This document shows, piece after piece, positions 61,065 to 64,000 of a stretch of 64,000 nucleotides of DNA. Position 1 is the first letter of the stretch. Every line of letters begins with the position of its first letter. Source of the DNA: a virus; IMG/VR virus record IMGVR_UViG_3300041964_000082, positions 1 to 64,000 of that record; one strand, written 5' to 3'. The notes beneath the pieces are model-generated. The model saw only the letters and a list, made by a program, of their open reading frames with translations. It made no database searches and was not told the origin of the DNA. The translations under genes were made by a program, and so were the position numbers.

Positions 61065-61086
61065 AATAACACAGGTTACCGTTATT
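61065..61086. promoter_or_regulatory. Inverted repeat in divergent promoter region
   Basis: AATAAC ... GTTATT mirror each other over ten bases between divergent genes at 61032 (minus) and 61177 (plus). Probable operator for one or both promoters. Confidence 0.4.
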
Positions 61087-61176
61087 TGGTACAAATTCGG
61101 GCTTATTTTGGACACCTAGCGAAAATTCACTGTAGAATGACACCTAATCAGCCATACCGTAGGATTAAAAGCATCC

Positions 61177-61470
61177 ATGCCAGATACACTCATGCCCGCT
61201 AAAGACGATCGACTCCGCATTTCCTCGCTTGGGGAGTACTACGAAGACTTGCTTGCAGTTGACAGCCGCATCAACGATCGAACACCTGCACAGCAAGGAT
61301 CGAGCTTGCTGTGTGCAAAACTCCAAGAGCGAGAGCAGCGCATTAAAGATCGGGTGGGCTATTTGGCGTGGAAACGTGGGTTGTCGTTTGATGAAATGTG
61401 GAAGCAGTTGGTGCAGGACAACTACAGCAAAATCACCCCAGAAGAAGCGGTATTTCTAAGGGAAGAGTAG
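61177..61470 (+). CDS. Hypothetical protein, 97 aa
   Basis: MPDTLMPAKDDRLRISSLGE, KLQEREQRIKDRVGYLAWKR, GLSFDEMWKQLVQDNYSKIT. Possibly DNA-binding. It is a single-gene unit closed by a terminator. Function unknown. Confidence 0.55.
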   Translation: MPDTLMPAKDDRLRISSLGEYYEDLLAVDSRINDRTPAQQGSSLLCAKLQEREQRIKDRVGYLAWKRGLSFDEMWKQLVQDNYSKITPEEAVFLREE

Positions 61471-61520
61471 TTTTCGGCCTGTCTGTACTGCGGCAGCAGG
61501 CAAAATCAGTAGATCAAAGG

Positions 61521-61547
61521 CTCCGCAGAAACTTTTGCGGAGTTTTT
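61521..61547 (+). terminator. Rho-independent terminator
   Basis: CTCCGCA-GAAACTTT-TGCGGAG followed by TTTTTATT: a clean stem and T run after the gene at 61177. Confidence 0.8.
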
Positions 61548-61569
61548 ATTAATTGCAGGGGTTTCGAGA

Positions 61570-62100
61570 ATGACCACTCAGGATATCTACAGCAGCGCAT
61601 CAGCTCGAAAGATTTGCACATTGCTCTATGGCAAGGCAATTCATCCGAGTACTTGGGCGAGTTGGCGAAAACTCGCAGATATTGATAGCAACCAAAAGAG
61701 GCTAACCAAACATCAATACCTTTTGGTTTGCGCGATCGCTTACATCAGAAGCATCCACCCTAAAAAGCATCTGACCTGGAGCTTTGTAGAACCTGTGATG
61801 CTTGAAATTGAATTGCACATTGCAGCGGCTCTTAAAAGAACTTCTGCTGCATACAAAATTGCCAACAAAGCGATTAAACCTTCCAAGGAGTCGCGGCTTA
61901 TTAAAGGCAGAGATATTCCGTCTTACTTGAAAAGCAGAGGGATTAATCCGCCTCATATCAGCACTGTCTATAGAAAAATTGCAGGCTTTTCGCTGGAAGA
62001 ATACTACAGCGATCGCCAAGTTCTGGCAATTTTCAAGCACCACAAGTCAATTCAGAGCTTCAATCGAACCTATAAAATCAGATCCCTACAGTTTGCTTAG
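61570..62100 (+). CDS. Hypothetical protein, 176 aa
   Basis: MTTQDIYSSASARKICTLLY, HLTWSFVEPVMLEIELHIAA and SYLKSRGINPPHISTVYRKI. Its first part (KICTLLYGKAIHPSTWASWRKL) and last part look like helix-turn-helix units, so a DNA-binding role is possible. No family is recognised. Confidence 0.5.
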   Translation: MTTQDIYSSASARKICTLLYGKAIHPSTWASWRKLADIDSNQKRLTKHQYLLVCAIAYIRSIHPKKHLTWSFVEPVMLEIELHIAAALKRTSAAYKIANKAIKPSKESRLIKGRDIPSYLKSRGINPPHISTVYRKIAGFSLEEYYSDRQVLAIFKHHKSIQSFNRTYKIRSLQFA

Positions 62101-62132
62101 TTTTTGAGATGCAATTATAAAGATCCAGACTG

Positions 62133-62218
62133 GGTAAGGGTTTCAGCGATTGGCGGATCAATACAGTATGGATTTCGCACTATTTTTGCCTGTTTTGCAA
62201 TCGCTGAAACTCTTGCCC
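62133..62218. other. Long imperfect inverted repeat
   Basis: GGGTAAGGGTTTCAGCGATTG at the left is mirrored by CAATCGCTGAAACTCTTGCCC at the right with 19 of 21 positions matching; both exceptions are G-T pairs that still fit in RNA. The loop is about 42 bases with no ORF. No T run follows. It may be a small RNA, an att-like site or a transposon end remnant. Confidence 0.5.
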
Positions 62219-62275
62219 AGAAAGGATTCGCACGGAGTTGGCGATCGCCTGTTTTCTTGCGAACGTCGATCGGGC

Positions 62276-62518
62276 TTAAATCGACTCAATCGTTCGTCCC
62301 GCAAAGGTTGTAGGCGTTTTGCAAACACGATCGATCGGCTGAGGTTTGGCTACCAACTGCTCAGCAGCGCGATCCGGTAGGTTTGTACGCCAAGTAGTAT
62401 CGAATCGCTTACGCGCCAAACCACTTGGACTATCCTTTTCCGCTTTAGCTCGATCGCGCAGTGCTTCGATGTCGTGACTACTCAATCGGAGTGGAAAGAC
62501 TAAAAGCTTAGTGGTCAT
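62276..62518 (-). CDS. Arc/RHH-like small protein, 80 aa
   Basis: MTTKLLVFPLRLSSHDIEAL, RDRAKAEKDSPSGLARKRFD fits a ribbon-helix-helix fold, then a Pro/Thr-rich tail. Probably a DNA-binding regulator. The gaps 62101-62275 and 62519-62678 hold no gene I can support. Confidence 0.45.
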   Translation of the reverse strand: MTTKLLVFPLRLSSHDIEALRDRAKAEKDSPSGLARKRFDTTWRTNLPDRAAEQLVAKPQPIDRVCKTPTTFAGRTIESI

Positions 62519-62678
62519 TGATGCTGCTTTGAGAGTGCTTATACCCTGTCTAACGGCATCTCAGGGATAAAAGCAACGTTTGGACGACTATCTTGATTTG
62601 TGTTGCAAAGTCTTTACATTTGCTGCCCGATCGCCCCTTATGACAGATTTCTCCCAATGCTCCCACTAAGGCGTAGCG

Positions 62679-63083
62679 TCAGACATTCTCAGTGCTTGCT
62701 TCTAGAAGCTGGATTGACGGGAATTCATCAGGCAGCGCAATCTTGACCTTTAGAGTTAGCAACAGCGATCGAATGCTGCCATAGGTTTCGCCACCGCGAC
62801 AGTCAGTAAGCAGATCGAGCGGAATCAGTCGCTCGCCCGCGATCGTCGTTCTCCAGCCAATTTTGTTCGTGCGGCTGGCGTTAAAAGACTCGATCTCAGC
62901 AACGCGAGAAGCTGGAAGCAGTAGCCAGCGATTCTTGAGCCAATCTCTTGCACTAACTGAAAACCCTTTACCAGAAGCGGGGCGCAGCAGACGGGCGAGA
63001 TCTTGCTGAATTTCAGCAGACGCCTCGGCAAAAGATCGATCGCCGTTGGCAAAGAATGCTTCGACTTCCTCGGTTGTCGCCAT
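62679..63083 (-). CDS. Protein beside the second fibre locus, 134 aa
   Basis: MATTEEVEAFFANGDRSFAE, SARDWLKNRWLLLPASRVAE, TTIAGERLIPLDLLTDCRGG. Stop-start overlap with the fibre gene upstream. It could be a fibre chaperone or accessory tail protein by position; no family is recognised. Confidence 0.45.
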   Translation of the reverse strand: MATTEEVEAFFANGDRSFAEASAEIQQDLARLLRPASGKGFSVSARDWLKNRWLLLPASRVAEIESFNASRTNKIGWRTTIAGERLIPLDLLTDCRGGETYGSIRSLLLTLKVKIALPDEFPSIQLLEASTENV

Positions 63084-63890
63084 TAAACGTTTCTCCCCAT
63101 TGCCGTCTCTTTGGCCTGAATTCCGTTGTAATAGTTTGTGTGTTGTGCTGCCGTCAAGCCTCGTCCTACGCCAATGTGAGTCATGAGTCGATTGGCAAAA
63201 TTCGCAGGCCCAGCCGTCACATTAAACGCAAAAGCGTAAATTGAGTTTGTCGGCAACGTTCCCGCTGAACTGCTGATAGAAGCTAAAGATGTTGCATTGC
63301 GATAAATTGCCGCTGAGTTGTTGGCGGTTCGGTTGCCTGTGAATAGTCCTAGCGTGTTTGTGTTTGAGGTTGATGTGCGAGAGGTTTGATTTGAGTAGCA
63401 ATCAAAAGTGAAAACATCGCTGGCCGAAGCGTGAAGCAAAAAAGATGAGGATCCAGACAAATAGGCTCCAATATCAACCGCCCCGGTTGATCCGCTTTGC
63501 TGCCTGCGAGAATAAAAGGCTAACCGCCCAGACGTAGACGTAGAAACTTCTGAAGGAATGATGCCAAGATCCAAGTATTTTGAGATTATTGCTTCGTTCC
63601 AGCATCCAGTCCAGTCGCTTCCGTCCAATCCCCTGCACGAAAGTTAACGATGAAATAGTCTTGCCTGTTGGGATGTATAGAGGCGTCAATGCAGCAGCAA
63701 GATTTGTCCCCAAGAACGGCATCTCTAGCCCGATGCGGATGGTCGAGAGAATGCCTGCAAGCTCCCACCGTAAGCACCATGCTGTTCGCAAGGCATCGAA
63801 TGCCGTGCCCGATATCGTCCCACCCGCAGTCGTAGCGCGATCGAACCAACTCACAACGTCAGGATGGGGCTCGTAAATGCCTGAGAGCAT
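63083..63890 (-). CDS. Tail fibre-like protein, frameshifted
   Basis: About 270 residues rejoined near 63610. MLSGIYEPHPDVVSWFDRAT and SALRTAWCLRWELAGILSTI-type start, then FLGTNLAAALTPLYIPTGKT, and a lectin-like C-terminal domain (GRLAFYSRRQQSGS, AAIYRNATSLASISSSAGTL, NRLMTHIGVGRGLTAAQHTN, YYNGIQAKETAMGR). Such 'HPDVVxW ... LAAALxPL' proteins occur as fibre or capsid-decorating proteins in cyanobacterial prophages. Opposite strand to the main tail module. Confidence 0.55.
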
Positions 63891-64000
63891 TAGACTGCCG
63901 CTCCATGAAAGACCCAGGTGTTAGCCGACAAACGTCTCAGCACGATCGACTTGTAGCGAGCAGTAATGACCACAGTCGTTGCTGCTCCGTTCAAGGTGAC
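63890..64000 (-). CDS. Partial fibre-region protein, runs off the window
   Basis: The window edge cuts a protein whose end reads VTLNGAATTVVITARYKSIV, LRRLSANTWVFHGAAV-stop. Stop and next start overlap (TAATG). A C-terminal beta-strand part of a fibre or structural protein is likely. Confidence 0.45.
   Translation of the reverse strand, partial: VTLNGAATTVVITARYKSIVLRRLSANTWVFHGAAV

Noticed and set aside
1-64000. CRISPR array
   Set aside because: No regularly spaced direct repeats of 23-40 bases were seen; the repeats found are coding.

Overview
The window looks like part of a double-stranded DNA phage or prophage of a cyanobacterium. The host guess rests on dense HIP1-type words (GCGATCGC and CGATCG) through coding and non-coding DNA on both strands. 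The phage guess rests on a tail module (tail tube, tail-assembly chaperone, tape measure, hub-like and fibre-like proteins), a peptidoglycan-cleaving lysin, and a replication module with a family A polymerase and a primase-helicase. No terminase, portal, capsid, integrase, tRNA or rRNA was recognised, so the genome continues outside the window. Tail-fibre-like genes reappear on the minus strand at the right edge.

Layout. 1-16 kb (+): tail genes, ending in a His/Gly-repeat fibre with a lectin-like C-terminal domain. 16-18 kb (+): endolysin (peptidoglycan-binding plus M15-type peptidase), small proteins and a type IV pilin. 18-22 kb: a DUF3307-like membrane protein and an EAL-domain gene, each interrupted by a related minus-strand HNH endonuclease gene with partial, diverged target duplication. 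22-24 kb (+): accessory genes and a MerR-like regulator, meeting a minus-strand HNH gene. 24.2-25.8 kb: a stretch with little coding signal. 25.9-36.7 kb (-): the replication and recombination operon (polymerase, primase-helicase, nuclease-like protein, AP2/HNH endonuclease, annealing-protein-like gene, C5-cytosine methyltransferase with a second gene in another frame). 36.7-37.7 kb (+): a divergent XRE repressor followed by a GIY-YIG/XRE fusion. 38-48 kb (mostly -): a second methyltransferase and many small early genes, with a second divergent CI-like repressor at 43 kb. 48-52.6 kb (+): small unknown genes. 52.8-54.3 kb: an IS605-type TnpB element without TnpA. 54.7-55.4 kb (+): a small operon behind twin palindromes. 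55.5-61 kb (-): SF2 helicase, GIY-YIG protein and a run of small membrane and coiled-coil proteins. 61-62.5 kb: small genes and a long hairpin. 62.7-64 kb (-): tail-fibre-like genes.

How the parts fit. The phage encodes its own polymerase, primase-helicase, annealing-like protein and two DNA methyltransferases, plus at least eight nuclease-like mobile or homing genes (four HNH, three GIY-YIG, one TnpB). Two bacterial behaviour genes, the type IV pilin and the EAL-type c-di-GMP phosphodiesterase, lie in the lysis/accessory region and may change host surface or motility; this is inference.

Quality. Many core genes are split by single-base frame changes, including polymerase, primase, tape measure and endolysin. 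I treat most of these as indel errors in the assembly and describe the rejoined proteins. One break, in the tail-assembly chaperone, has the form of a genuine programmed -1 frameshift.
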